Positions 27,300 to 40,043 of a stretch of 64,000 nt of DNA are shown piece after piece. This stretch comes from Aspergillus flavus. Taxonomy: Eukaryota; Ascomycota; Eurotiomycetes; Eurotiales; Aspergillaceae. Positions within the stretch are counted from its first letter, which is position 1. Each line of letters opens with the position of its first letter. The DNA is taken from NCBI RefSeq assembly GCF_009017415.1, contig NC_092404.1, forward strand, positions 248,001 through 312,000, given 5' to 3'. Under the pieces are notes generated by a model. The model saw only the letters and a list, made by a program, of their open reading frames with translations, had not been told where the DNA came from and did no database searches. A program made the position numbers and the translations under genes.

Positions 27300-28968
27300 C
27301 AATTCGTCGTCTCTTTTCCCATTCCTTATCCCACATTCCAGGCCACCGACTGGCCGCATTCACCTGGTGGTATGAGTTCTACTACGACGCCGTCCAGTCC
27401 GGACAGTACGTTTTTAAGATCCAAGAACTTCACAAGCAATACGGTATAGTCATTCTTTCCAGCTAGATCTGCAAACCACAGTAATCAGTACTGATTGGAT
27501 GCAATTTCAGGGCCCATAATCCGCGTAACTCCGGATGAGGTCCACATCAACGACGTCGGATACCTCGACACAATTTACGCCCCGTCCATGACCCGCCTGG
27601 ACAAGTATGACTATCAACTACGCACCTTACGTGTTCCCGGTGGTGTCGGGACTACTGCCGATTATTACCTTCACAGGATCCGTCGAGAAGCGCTCCCTCC
27701 CTTCTTCAGTAAGCGTAATGTCCTATGGCTTGAAAGTGTGATCACCGAAAAGGTGAACCAACTGTGCGGTTTGATCGCCAAACATGCGGCGACAAAAACT
27801 CCCGTCAATCTATAGGACGCGTTCTATGGCTTTTCCAATGAGTATGGATCTCAATTGACTAAATACAGTAGTCATGAGTATTAATGCTGAGTGTAGTGTT
27901 GTCAACAACTTTTAATTTGCCCACCAAACCGACGTACTCGCCGATGAACAGGAGGCGGCCAGACTCCGCCACAACAGTCACGAGCTGCTCAAGGGAATCA
28001 ACATGAACAAACACTTCCCTTGGATCCCTGATATTCTCGAAGCACTACCACAACTCCTCACCAGGCCCACCATGCCTCCTGGGCTAATTGACATGCTCGA
28101 ACTCTTTGATGTAAGTTTCTCACCCTCCACGACAGTCAACTGACACCACTAAAAACGACACCAGAGAGTTCGCGCGGAGTTGACCACCATCATCACCCGA
28201 ATATCATCCAACACTTCAGGGGAGAAAGAATCGATCAATACAGGCGCCAAGGGATCAGTCTACGAATCAGTCCTCGACAGCCCAAACCTCCCCGCATCCG
28301 AAAAAGCCCTTCTACGCCTCGAACAAGAAGGCGCATTACTGACCCTCGCAGGAACAGAGTCCCCCGCCCAAACACTCAATATAATCTTCTACCATCTCCT
28401 CGCCAACCCCGCTCTCCTGGCCAAACTTCGCGAAGAACTAGCCACCTTGCCAACGCTATCAACCTGGACACAACTAGAGCAGCTCCCATACCTGTCCGCC
28501 ATTATCGAAGAAGGCAACCGACTCTCCTTCGGCGTTACCGCGCGCACAGCCCGAATCCAGCACACGCCCATCACCTACACTCCATCCGCGTATGTAACCA
28601 CCCCAGACCCAACGCACAAATCCTATATCCTCCCTCCCGGCACACCGGTCAGTATTACGACATTGAGCGCCCACACAGCCGAATTGGTCTTCCTGGATCC
28701 ATATGCGTTTCTTCCCGAGCGCTGGCTGGGGGATGAGGGTCGCGAGCGCAGGAAGTTCCAATTGGCGTTTTCGAGGGGCGGAAGGAAGTGTCTAGGGGTT
28801 GAGCTTGCCAGGGCGGAGCTGTATCTGGTGACTGCTGCGCTTGTGCGGAAGTTCGATTTGGTTCTGTGGGAGACAGATGAGAGGGATGTTTCTTTTGAGC
28901 ATGATTATCATGTTGCGATGCCGAGGGATGGGTCGACGGGGGTGAGGGTCGTGGCTAGGATACGTTGA
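27300..28968 (+). pseudogene. Cytochrome P450 pseudogene (CYP58-like)
   Basis: Readable exons: about 27300..27443, 27511..27841, 27897..28110, 28165..28968. They carry YEFYYDAVQSGQYVF...LHKQYGPIIRVTPDEVHIND, the I-helix LTLAGTESPAQT, the ExxR helix (EEGNRLSFG), FLPERWLG, and the heme loop FSRGGRKCLG with its Cys. Two nonsense codons interrupt conserved coding stretches: TAG at 27813-27815 inside VNL-DAFYGFSND, and TAA at 27913-27915 inside VVNNF-FAHQTDVL. The 5' end lacks a continuous membrane anchor and start. The C-terminal half (28165-28968) is fully open. It resembles the intact P450 gene at 57-59 kb more than the other two P450s of the window, so it may be a dead paralogue. Confidence 0.8.
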
Positions 28969-30069
28969 GGGCTAGCTTTATCACGCGACCGTTTGACTAC
29001 CAAATAGCATCCTCAAGATTGGTTGATACATCTTACCTCGGCATTTTTGAAGAAGGCACTTCCAATGAGAGGCGTATAAAAGAGGCGGTCAATCGTAGTA
29101 GAATGTTTAATCAATATACCCTTTGTTCTCAACTATAGAGACGGGAGACCGTTGCCCTAGTGGCTGTTTCTCCTGTGGCGCCATCAGGAGATGGACGAAT
29201 GGGACCACAAGAACCCTCGATAAACGAGACTTCATAATTACAATCCAGCTGCATGTGGCGGTCAAGTCCTACCGAGAATCAGACTGTGAGACAGTACTAA
29301 GGGTAGATGACCTAGACCCAGGATAACCCCTCCCCGACTGGTATAATGAGTTTGGTATGTGTAACGATGCCATGTCCGAGCGCAGAAGCTCCGGCATAGC
29401 AGCTGAGATAATTAAGGACAGCCTTCGAACACAGTCTTAGCAACTCAAGGAACACTCAACCTAATCCCAGTTACGATCAAATCTTATTGATAACCTCGCA
29501 ACCTTACAGTCTGACTTCCACACTAAACGAAGAAATGTGTGTGGATTACCAAGCTATCACGATCCATAGCGAGGGCTGTAGAAACTCAGAATGTAATAAA
29601 TCCGAGCTGATCCCGGGCCCCGATTGTCCTGAGAAACCAGACACAGGTCCCAGAAATGCCTGTCCTAAATATGAGGTGCGGCACAGTGGGTCGAGCAGAG
29701 TAAAAGGAAAATGTCCTAAACACAGGTACGTACGATATGCCTCGTCATTCTGGTCCAAACTGATCTAAGGCTATTCGTGCTGCCAGGGCACCTATTCATC
29801 TGCCGCGTTTTGTATAACCCATGGTCCAATGCTTGCTGCCTTCGCCTAGACCATCATCATCGGGAATTTCTTACGAATGAGAGCTGGGCTCTTTAAATCG
29901 ACCTGTCGGTGCGAGAACGGCACTAGGGGGAGATATGCGAGATTGGAGGAGGGAATGTGATATCTTTCGGAATATTTGAAGTGACTTTATACTCGCTCAT
30001 CCAGGATTTAAGGATCACCGTCCTCCGTGAAACATCTCTTATCTTGTCTAGTGAAGGGAACATATTGTT
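28969..30069. other. 1.1 kb, small Cys-rich open frame only
   Basis: Mostly unassigned. An open frame from the ATG at 29535 to 29768 (+) would encode about 77 residues with seven Cys (CVDYQ...CRNSECNK...CPEK...CPKYE...CPKH). It could be a small Cys-rich protein, but there is no signal peptide at that start and no known family, so I do not call it a gene. Confidence 0.35.
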
Positions 30070-30388
30070 TCAATACAATAGTTGAATCTCTTTGTCTCCT
30101 AATCCCTCGTAGGGTCTGTGGCCGACCAATATCTCGTAGATAGTTGATCCGATGGCAAAAATGTCACTCTGCACAGTGTTCGGAGCGTCTTTATCCCTAC
30201 GAAGAAAATGTATCGCATTCTCCCTAGCGATAGCATCCGAGCCCTGCAATGACGATCCACCAAAGTCAGATAACCTAGCGTTGCAACGTTTATCGACAAG
30301 AAACTGTCGACCAGAGAGATCAGAGTGAATAACACTTTTCTTATGGATGAAGATGACCGCTTCAATACCCTGCTGAGCTATCCGATGT
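30070..30388 (-). pseudogene. Protein-kinase C-lobe fragment
   Basis: One exon-like frame of 105 codons starts after a TTCAG acceptor at 30389 and encodes RHRIAQQGIEAVIFIHKK, then SVIHSDLSGRQFLVD (catalytic loop with HSD in place of HRD), RLSDFGGSS (DFG) and SDIFAIGSTIYEILVGHRPYE. This is the C-lobe core of a fungal protein-kinase-like family with HSDLS loops. No N-lobe (glycine loop, Lys) can be found upstream to about 31 kb, and the protein would stop early, at 30072, after the helix-F region. I take it as a truncated or decayed gene; a larger gene with undetected upstream exons is possible. Confidence 0.6.
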
Positions 30389-32473
30389 CTGAAGGCATAA
30401 ACATGAATAAAAGAATAATTAATGTTGCGATCATTCGGACAATGGTTCTTAAATTATGCCTCCAGGTCGTTATTTACCTCGTATCGTAGATCAATGTAAT
30501 CCTCGCTGCCCTGTAGGCATCCCGTTGAGTCTGTGGACGGTAGTGAATTGGCCGATACTTATGATATTTTGCTGGGTTGGCTGCTCGATGCTGTGATCTG
30601 CTCTGTTCTTACAACATATTACCCACATCCTTGAAACTCTCGAATGTTGGGACTGCAAATACTCACCGAATAGAGTAGATAGATAACCTCCTTCATATAA
30701 TATGAAGTTGGTGTATGTATGAATGACATTGTAAGATCGCACGAACACGAAAGTAATGTATCACCCTTCAGGAGTCCCGTGTACCATGCTTTACTTCTTA
30801 CCGTATCTCAGTTGAGCCAGTACAGAAATTATGTTTATTATGGTGTGAATCATCGCTGTCCCGTCCAGTATCATTTGTCTTCGTGGTCAGGACCGGTTCA
30901 TATAATTCAAGCTTCCACTAATTGTCCCTTACGTGCTGTAGCGCTGGTGAAAAGACAGAATGAATTATGATTGACATCCGGGTATTAGCCCCATACATCA
31001 CCATCAGCCGATCTAGATTCTAAATAATTGTTCTGCAATTACATCGAGTTTGTATCGTATACTATTTCGCTAACCGTTGAAAGTTGTGGATATCGTGCAG
31101 AGCCTAGAACCAAATACACGACTGCGTCATCCACTTGTTAGCATGCCTTGTCAGCTCGGTCCGTAAACTGTTATTTTGTATCTATACGTAAGTGTTCGCT
31201 ATTTTCTTCTAACGAATACTGCTGCGCCGTTACTGTTCGCGGATCTTGCACCGTCGCGATAGACGATGACTTAGACAGATATTCCAAAATTGCAAGAAAC
31301 CCAATGATTGACTTTAAAAGGTACAAGCATACGATACAATAAATAGAACCGAGCGACCTACTGGCCTTATTTCCCTTTTCCCTAAATGGGCTAGATTGGT
31401 TCCTAAGGCAAAGTATAACTATTAATTAACAATAGGCTCCAAACATGCTCCCATTAGAATTAGACTACGGAGTATAATACAAAATAGTCCGACGTTTTTG
31501 TAATTAAAGACGAATTATTCACGAAAGCGACCACGGTAAAGTCTCTGAAATAGTATTTCTCCGCATTGACTTTGAGATTGCCTACTACTGAATAGACCAG
31601 GGCGATGGCATGACGGAGAACCTAAAACTACATTAGCCCATTAGATCGTGCCAATAGAAGACGGTCATCTGGATGACACTATGAATTGTACAACATTTAT
31701 GTCTAGCAAGGTTATCCCGAGTGGACACCATTGGCTCTGCCAGCCATCTGTTAAGAGATACCGCTAGCTACTCTTGTGGGACTTCAGATTCGAGACCCGG
31801 TCTCCAGCTTACGAAAGAAACATGATGGCACATCTCGAAGGTATTCTGGACATTCTACGAGAAAACATTGAACCAGTATCATCGGTATAGGGCTTATGGA
31901 AGAGAAGCGTCGAGACTCCGGAATGTGACAAAAATAAATCAAAATAAAAGCAAACAAGGAAAAGAGAACCCACCCAAGCAAGTCGGAAAAATGAATTCCG
32001 GCCATCATCCCATAAAAGCCCAAGTTGTACCTTGTAAAAAAAAAAAAGAAAAACCTGTTTTGGTGTCTAGCTCGGTTACCAAAGTCAAGGCCCAACGGTG
32101 GCATCCGAGGATCCCCACCGGCCTCATTCCAATCATGCGTGTCATGCGCGGGACGTCGCGTAGTCTAGACCCTCATTAGCTCCTGGATGTGGCGAGCCCT
32201 CAGCAAATCAGCGCCGTCTAAGTCAGACCCTTGCTCGGGCTGATTCCAAGGAATTGATCGGGATGGCAGTTACCTTGCACTTCCAACGTGGTTAGTGCAG
32301 AATATTCTGGGCTCTTCCCAACCGCGGACGGTCAATTAATCAAATAGATATGCGTCTCACGCCTGCTAGCCCGGTGTTCCTCTTTTCTTCAGATTCCTCC
32401 GTCCCCATAGCAGGACACTAGACGCTACGAAATCCCTCCATGGACTGACCATTGCTGGCATTGCCGTGGCCGG
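30389..32473. other. 2.1 kb without a recognisable gene
   Basis: AT-rich, with short open frames on both strands and an A-rich run near 32036-32055. The right few hundred bases should hold the promoter and leader of the histidine-kinase gene. I found no joinable upstream exons for the kinase fragment. Confidence 0.4.
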
Positions 32474-35400
32474 ATGCGCATTCCCATTGCCGTGCAGCTA
32501 GGGCTGCTGGTACTCCTGACGGCCCTGGTGGGTATTGTCATCCTCGCCGTTGCGACAGTAAGTTCGGGCCATGCCAACGGGCAAGGGAGATCGACAAACT
32601 AACAAGTCACACTAGTGGACCACCACATATAGTTTCGTAGTTGATGTCGAGTAGGTGGTACGTCTCGCATGTGTACTCACGGTCACTGATCTCCGAATAG
32701 ATCGCAAGGGCTTGAACTCGTCGCGACCATCAAAGCGAGTCAGATTGCCTCGAGCCTCGAGCTCCTCGAAGTGACCTGCAAAACCATCTCCACGCGGCTT
32801 CTGGTACAATCGGCGCTACGACGCTATTATGCCGGGAATATATCCGAGGCCAACTGGGCGACGTCCATCACCGACGTGCAATCGGCACTCGGCAGTCGGG
32901 GATACCTCAGCACATACCAGGCGATTCTCTACTCGAAGAACGGACAAGGCGGTCGCGAACGATTATTGAACGTTACCAGTGATTCAGTACCGGAGATCAC
33001 ACTTCCTTACACCTACCCGAATGGTAGCTCCGTGAAGTTGGGGGATGAAGGACTTGGATACCCCTCCGTCCTCTATCCGAATTTAACATACACACAATCC
33101 TCCGAAAAGGGCAACGCTACCACGGTGAATGCCTTTTCCGATTACACCCTAGGGTTAGCGTCTGCATTGCTGCTGGGTCCCATAGCAATCAACAGCTCCT
33201 TTTCCCTTCTGTCTCTGACCCTGCCCATTGTCAATAATACATCGAATACCGATATCCTGGGGTTCATGACGTAGGTGACCTTTCATCGAGTGACGGGCAA
33301 TGCAACGTAAGGGATCCATGCTGACCGGTTGTAGGGTTGTCGCCAGTGCGGCCAACGTGCAAAGCGTTGTCAGCTCTCGCGACGGGCTGGCCAACACCGG
33401 GCAAGTCCTGCTACTCGGCCCTTCTAGACCCGATAACCGCTTCTCCACGGAGTCTGCAACAGCCACTTCGTCCCCGGGTCGACCAGCGCTTACCGACGCC
33501 CAAGTTCACTACATCTTTGAGCCCACGCCCCTGCCGTCCCAAGACAGCCGCCACCGGGGCGTCTCCACCGGTACCTCCTTCGAGCTTTCCAAGTACCCCA
33601 TGGCACTGAAGTTGATGACCGAATCCGAGGAAAATGAGAATAGATCCGTCAGCAAGCTCTCTACCAAAAACGAACAAGGATACAATGTCGCCGTGGGCGC
33701 GGTTCGGCCCAAAACTTCCCTGGTCGAATGGATTCTTCTGGTGGAGGAAACGCACTCCGAAGCCTTCTCGCCGGTGGTCCGCCTACGGAAGATCATTCTA
33801 GCCTGTGTATTCGGGACGGCGGGTTTCATTATCCTAGTTGTTCCTCTGCTAGCACACTGGGCCGTCGCCCCTATTCGCAGGATGCGGGAGGCCGCGCGAA
33901 AATCCATCGAACCAGAGGTGCCGCCAACCCCGTCTGCAGGCTACGTTGAACATATAACCGATGGACATGGAGACACGGTACAGGCCATCGAGGAACATAT
34001 GGATGAGAAGGGCGCGCCTGTGTCGTGGGTCAAACGCCTGCGACGGCCATTGGAGCGATTCAACAGCTCTCACAGCTTTGGCGATCGTAGGGATCCTCGG
34101 TCCTCCTTCCACATTCCTTCGAGGGTAAAAGAGCGGAGATCCTGCGTGACGGATGAACTCACAGAGCTGACTAGCACTTTCAACGAAATGTCGGACGAAC
34201 TGGCCATCCAATACAATCGACTGGAAGAGCGCGTGGTGGAGCGGACAAAGGAGCTCCAGAAGGCCAAATTGGCGGCAGAAGCGGCCAACGAGAGCAAGAC
34301 CTTGTTCATCGCTAATATTTCGCACGAGCTCAAGACGCCGCTCAATGGAATTTTGGGCATGTGCGCGGTGTGCATGGGAGAGGAGGATCTGCATCGGATT
34401 AAGAAGTCGCTCCAGGTTGTCTACAAATCGGGTGATCTTCTCCTGCATCTGCTAAATGACTTGTTGACTTTCAGCAGGAATCAGATTGAGCAGGCTATTC
34501 ATCTTGAGGAGAAAGAATTTAGACTCTCTGACATCCGTTCTCAGCTGTCAATCATATTCCAAAACCAGGTGCATGAGAAGCATATCGATTTCAGTGTCAA
34601 CTACGTTGGTATCGGTAATAGTCAACCTCGGGGTACGATGTGCCAGGAACGAGGAGTTGAACGGACACACCCGGCTGTTGGTCCACCGCAGACGGGCAGG
34701 CTCAAGGATATGGTGCTCTGGGGCGACCAGCATCGCATCCTGCAGGTCCTGATCAACTTGGTTGGCAATAGTCTCAAATTCATACCTGAGAATGGCAAGG
34801 TCGAGGTCCGCATCCGGTGTGTGGAGGAAGTTCCGGACGCCGAAAGCTCCGTGACACTGGTCCAGGGCTCCCAGCCGAGCTCGCAAGCACGTTCACGGAC
34901 TCCCTCGCGGTTGACCGCAACGCCGGTGGACGGTACTAACCTTCTAGACAGCCAGCTGGAGAAACAGACGCCGGTACCGTCCGACTTGCGGACACTCATA
35001 TTCCAGTTTGAGGTCGAGGATAACGGACCAGGGATCCCAGCCAACATGCAGAGACGTGTGTTTGACCCCTTCGTGCAGGGTGACCTGGGACTCAACAGGA
35101 AATACGGAGGAACCGGTCTTGGGTTGAGTATCTGTGCTCAGCTATCTCGACTTATGGGAGGCGTTATTCTACTGGATAGTGAAGAAGGGAACGGGGCTCT
35201 ATTTACCCTGAAGATACCGTTGAAATTTGTCAAGGAGGCAGCAGCTAGCACACGAAGTTCCAGCATTGCCGGCTCAAGGACACCGAGTGTCGTGTCGCTT
35301 TCACTGGAAGAGTTTTCCAATATTGCTCAGACACCATCAAACCACAGCTCTGTGGGTAACAAGGAAACACTCACCAATGGCTTCGAAAAGCCCGATGTCC

Positions 35401-36067
35401 AACCACGTCTGGTTGGGCTCAGTCAGCCCTTCTTCGCTCCTACTGTTCCATCAGCCCCTTCTTCCCCATCTAAGGGTCAAGAGTCGAACCAAAGCTCATC
35501 GGATAATGGTTCGAAGAAGATCCGTGTGTTAATGGCCGAAGATAACAAGATCAATCAGGAAGTAGCCCTTCGGTATGTCCAAAATGCTTATAAAAATACC
35601 CTATCATCTGCTGACCTTGACAGGATGCTTGCCCTTGAGGAAGTCTACGATGTAACGGTAGTCAAGGATGGACAAGAGGCATACGATACTGTCAAGGCTA
35701 ACATGGAAGAGGGTAAAGTATTCGACCTCATCTTCATGGACATTCAGGTAAAGCACCTTCTACACCACGTCTATTACAATAGCTAACACAGGCAGATGCC
35801 CATCCTCGATGGACTCCAGAGCACGCGACTCATCCGCGAGATGGGATACTCTGCGCCTATCGTTGCCCTAAGTGCCTTTTCGGAGGATAGCAATATCAAA
35901 GACTGCATGGATTCCGGAATGGACATGTTCATTAGGTGAGTGCATACCATGCAGTATCCCATGAAGCTGCTGACACAAGTAGTAAACCTATCCGACGGCC
36001 TATCTTGAAACAGGTGCTTAACAAGTTTGCGACCATTCCTGAAGAGTCCGATGGCAGTTCTTCGTGA
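32474..36067 (+). CDS. tcsB: Sln1/TcsB-type hybrid histidine kinase
   Basis: Seven exons (32474..32557, 32616..32650, 32701..33270, 33335..35572, 35624..35747, 35796..35935, 35983..36067) give 1091 residues. An N-terminal membrane helix ([20 protein letters not shown]) is followed by a large extracytoplasmic sensor region with N-glycosylation sites. A second helix ([19 protein letters not shown]) leads to a HAMP-like linker and coiled coil ([25 protein letters not shown]). The H-box [15 protein letters not shown] puts the phospho-His near 560; the N-box is [13 protein letters not shown] and the G-boxes DNGPGIP and GGTGLGLSI. The C-terminal receiver has [14 protein letters not shown], phospho-Asp in IFMDIQMP (near 1015) and SKPIRR. 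This layout is that of the osmosensor Sln1 (TcsB in aspergilli), which feeds Ypd1/Ssk1 and the Hog1/SakA pathway. Confidence 0.93.
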
Positions 36068-36598
36068 TGTTGCTATCTTTGTTCTGGTACCTCATTCATG
36101 GCGTTCACGTGTAATTCATACATGTTCATATAAATATCTCTGTACATAATGATAACTTTTATGGTGTGAATTTATTTTCTTCCCTGACTGAGCTTGCCTT
36201 GAACAGTGTCTTGTTCATATCAAGCACTCGAAACGTCGGCCCCTCTCCCAATCAAAATCATCTGACAATTCGGTTGCATCAAGTCCAATGTCAATCAAGG
36301 CCCCTTAGAAACCCGAGCATTATACAGACCTGCTCTCCGTACACACCGCCCACTACGCTACATTAAGAAAGAAGCATTTGGGAGCTGAATTTGGAAATTC
36401 CAGTATGCGGATTTGCCCGAGGTTATGCAAGATGTCGATCACAATTATCGAGCAAACGCTAGCTGGCTCAGCTGAGTGGCATCCCCACTAACAAGGCCCC
36501 GCTAAGGAAGAGCTGGTTCACGGCATAGCCTTGGGCAATAGTTATTGCTTCCTACCTGTTAAGGATGATGCAACCATATATTGGAGATATTCAGAATA
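36068..36598. other. Intergenic, no gene seen
   Basis: 3' UTR of the histidine kinase and promoter of the HET gene. Confidence 0.45.
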
Positions 36599-38430
36599 AT
36601 GGAATATCCAGCCGGATTAGAGGAGGAGTTCTTGATAGAAGAATGGCGCTATTGGGGAGAGCGAGGGGCACGACGATGGCTTCGGCTGGCAGACCAAAAG
36701 GGTGAGGAGGGACTTGAGCGAGGGGATCGTCAAGAGCTCCGAGAGGTTCTTCAAGAAGTGGCTGGAGAGCGATGGCGGGAGGTAGCACAGGAGATATCTA
36801 ACCAGGGATATTGGGAGCATCTCCAGCAAAGAGAGGGAATTCGCGAGCGACTGGGTGAGCGGCTTGTGCGATGGGCGGAGGAATCCTGGGCTTCTCAAAC
36901 AGATGATGAAGTGGTGAACTCGTTTGAGTCCCAGCCCCAGCTCCAGTCACGTCTCATTGATCATTTCCGTCAACTTCCTCTTTTCGGTAAACCGGAATCT
37001 TCTGTACCCCCTATTGATCGGTTTGAGCTTATCCGCATATGGCTGAGGAGCTGTGATCAAGGTCACCGGGATTGTCGTGCAGAGAGTAGCAATCATCATC
37101 CTTCAAGGGTTATATCTGTTCGACAGGATGATGCCAACAGGTTGCAGTTGCTTGAGCTTGAATGCGGTATTGAGTATGTGGCCCTGTCTTATTGTTGGGG
37201 TAATAAACCACAAGAGCAAAAGCCGTATCTTACAACAGATGAGAACTTTCAGAGTCGAAAAGATAAAGGCTTCGATTATAATGATCTTCCAAAGCTATTC
37301 CAAGATGCAATCACCGTGACTCGAGAACTTGGAAAGAGATATCTCTGGATTGATGCCCTTTGTATAATCCAGGGGAACAAAGAGGACTGGCAAAACGAAG
37401 GTACCAAAATGGAACATATCTTCGCTTCTGCATACTGTACACTTGCACCGAGTTCCGCGTTTGAGTGGAAAGAAGGCTTTCTCAAGACATACCGGGATCG
37501 AAAGCCTGGTGTGTCACTTTGTGGTCCCAGCCCTGTAAAGTATTTTCGTCGACTTGTGGATGACGGCCCTCTAAATAAACGCGCATGGGTACTTCAAGAG
37601 CGGGTACTTTCTCGTCGAACAGTCTTCTTTACATCATCAGGTATATACTGGGAATGTGGAGAGGGAGTTCGGTGTGATAACTTTGTAAAATTGAAATGGT
37701 AAAGCCTGTCAGATCTTCGACCAAGTATTTTCTGCTAACTAACGTTGTTGCTAGTCCTCTGACAAGATCCTATATGATTGACTCGAACTTCCCGCAGAGG
37801 CTAATGACGTCTGGGATTTTACCGACAATCAGATTTCTCCAGGAACTGATTGAGAACTACACTCGTCGCGATATTACCATAGTAACAGACAGAATTGCTG
37901 CTTTTACCGGTTTAATAACACGTTTAAAAAAAGCACTGGAGACTGAAGAAAAGTACGGACTCTTCTCCTGCGCTTTACCTCGGCTCCTTTTGTGGAGGCG
38001 ACCTGATTTGAAGACAGAGCCGATTGATTATGGTTATCCAGTACCGTCCTGGTCTTGGATGGCTTATCATGGAAAGGTCGAATTCATGGCGAATTCACCG
38101 CTGAATGTTTCAAAACATCTGCGTTTGGACAATGGGTTGCTGAGGGTTAAGATTCATACGTTCGAAGGTTGTCATATTCGGTCAAGGAACAAAAGCCACG
38201 GTATCTACTCAGGCCTGAAACGAGTCGGCTTTCTGTTCTTCGACATAGGGAAGATTGAGCTCCCGTATTGTGTTATCGTTGGGACGTGTGCCAACGGGAA
38301 AGATAATGGTCTATATTATATTTTAGTTGTAGGAAAATGTGAAAATGTGGGATGCTATCGGAGGCTGGGCGTGGGGAAGGTACAAGGACACCATATAGCA
38401 AAGCAGTATACTGACGGCGAGCTGATCTAG
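36599..38430 (+). CDS. HET-domain protein
   Basis: Exons 36599..37698 and 37755..38430 give 591 residues. A charged N-terminal third (Glu/Arg-rich, helical, about residues 1-120) precedes the HET domain: YVALSYCWGNK (near 194), LPKLFQDAITVTRELGKRYLWIDALCIIQ, NKRAWVLQERVLSRRTVFF and the downstream PVPSWSWMAYHG block. HET domains are fungal-specific and act in heterokaryon incompatibility and other non-self responses, often as cell-death effectors. The open frame extends upstream of 36599 without an earlier ATG, so this Met was used. The intron has a GTAAAG donor and GCTAG acceptor. No NACHT, ankyrin or WD repeats are attached. Confidence 0.9.
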
Positions 38431-39035
38431 CTACCTATTGTATGCATAATACCTAAACCCTACTTTGATCTCTGCTAAGCGTCATTCTGAGGTCCAGTCT
38501 GTTAAGAATAGAGTAGCAGACTGAATCCGGAGTATGAGTTAGCCAAACGTGGCTAGCGAGATCGCTCTGGAAAATATATGCCTACTTAAACCTACCCAAA
38601 GATAAACTATTAGGCAGTAAGTTTCTCTGTGGCAGTAAGCACTACACCTAAATTGAGTCCTCGTAGTGGCAGGAGCCGAATAGTGCGAAATTAAGTAATC
38701 ATACTTTCATAGTTACCTCTATATCAAATAAACGAAACAGGTTTCTTACGCGAAGTGCGAAGTATTCCATTAAAGGGGTTTTGTATAGTAGGTACTTATC
38801 CACTAGAAGTGGATAATCGATATAGTTCTTTCCAATATTAACTCTAGAGGGTGAGGAAAATGCTTGACGAGTACAGAATAGTGGTGCTAGAAGCAGCCTT
38901 GACCGCCTACTCCTTTGGACTCACCAAAGCTACACCTCGGAGAAACAATCCTCCGACTATCAGATAACAACAGCGACACCAACCAGCTTTTATCCAAGCT
39001 CATACCCCATGAAACACCACAAATACCATCACAAA
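38431..39035. other. Intergenic, AT-rich
   Basis: 3' flank of the HET gene and promoter of bud13. The 9-mer GGCAGTAAG occurs twice near 38.6 kb; nothing else noted. Confidence 0.4.
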
Positions 39036-40043
39036 ATGCCATCCTCCTCACTAGCTGATTACCTCGCAAAGAATTACCTAACCGCCGATCCCGCCACGGA
39101 GCGACCCAAAAAGAAGCGCAAGAAGACCAAGGAAGTCGACACCGCCGTCCAAGGCCTAATCATTGCCGATGATGACCCGCCCGATCTCAAGAGCTCCGCA
39201 GCAAACTTTGGGAACGATGACGAGGATGGTCCGGCAGTTGTCACATCTGGCCGTAGTGCGGAGTTTCGTCGTACGAAGAAGTCGAATTGGAAGAATATAG
39301 GCGGCGCCGGGAACGAGCAGGATGCTGCAGATGCGATCATCGCGTCGGCTGCTGCAGAGAATGCGGCGCGGAGGAATGAAGGGGAGGATGACGATGCCCC
39401 TGCTGTTGTTGAGGGTGAGGATGAGGATGATGGGGAGATGAGGATGGAGTCTGGGGCGAGAGCAGGTCTACAGACTGCGGCTCAGACGGCTGCTATGGTT
39501 GCTGCGCAGGAACGACGGAAAAAGGTCGAGGCTGCCTTGTATAAGGATAGTCCGGCAGGCGGGCAGGCACAAGAGACAATTTATCGTGATGCGTCCGGAC
39601 GAATTATTAACGTGGCTATGAAGCGGGCGGAGGCGCGTAAGGCGGAGCAGGAGAAACTTGAGAAGGAGGAACAGGCGAAGGAGGCGCTGATGGGCGATGT
39701 CCAGCGGCAGGAACGGGAGAAACGTCGACAGCAGCTTCAGGAAGCGCGAGCGATGCCGGTTGCCCGGACGGTCGACGATGAAGATATGAATGACGAGTTG
39801 CGCGCCCGAGAGCGGTGGAATGACCCGGCTGCACAATTCTTGACAAAAAAGGGCCCTGGGAAGAGCGCAACCGGGAAGCCTTTATATAAGGGGGCTTTTC
39901 AGCCGAATCGATATGGAATCAGACCGGGGCATCGCTGGGATGGAGTGGATCGCAGTAATGGATTCGAGAAGGAGTGGTTTGCAGCTAGGAATCGAAAGGG
40001 AAGACTGGAGGCGCTGGATTACCAATGGCAGATGGATGAGTAA
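39036..40043 (+). CDS. bud13: Pre-mRNA-splicing factor Bud13/Cwc26
   Basis: A single exon of 335 residues. The start at 39036 gives the family opening [11 protein letters not shown]; an in-frame Met at 39009 is possible but lies outside the conserved start. A basic patch ([10 protein letters not shown]) follows, then an acidic, low-complexity middle, a long charged helix (about residues 195-245), and the conserved Bud13 C-terminus: [20 protein letters not shown], and [22 protein letters not shown] with [10 protein letters not shown]. In yeast Bud13 is a subunit of the RES (retention and splicing) complex with Pml1 and Snu17/Ist3, acting in the nucleus on the activating spliceosome. Confidence 0.93.
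   Translation: MPSSSLADYLAKNYLTADPATERPKKKRKKTKEVDTAVQGLIIADDDPPDLKSSAANFGNDDEDGPAVVTSGRSAEFRRTKKSNWKNIGGAGNEQDAADAIIASAAAENAARRNEGEDDDAPAVVEGEDEDDGEMRMESGARAGLQTAAQTAAMVAAQERRKKVEAALYKDSPAGGQAQETIYRDASGRIINVAMKRAEARKAEQEKLEKEEQAKEALMGDVQRQEREKRRQQLQEARAMPVARTVDDEDMNDELRARERWNDPAAQFLTKKGPGKSATGKPLYKGAFQPNRYGIRPGHRWDGVDRSNGFEKEWFAARNRKGRLEALDYQWQMDE

Noticed and set aside
33155..35095. Long minus-strand open frames inside the histidine-kinase gene
   Set aside because: Antisense shadows of a GC-rich coding region; the plus-strand protein is unambiguous.
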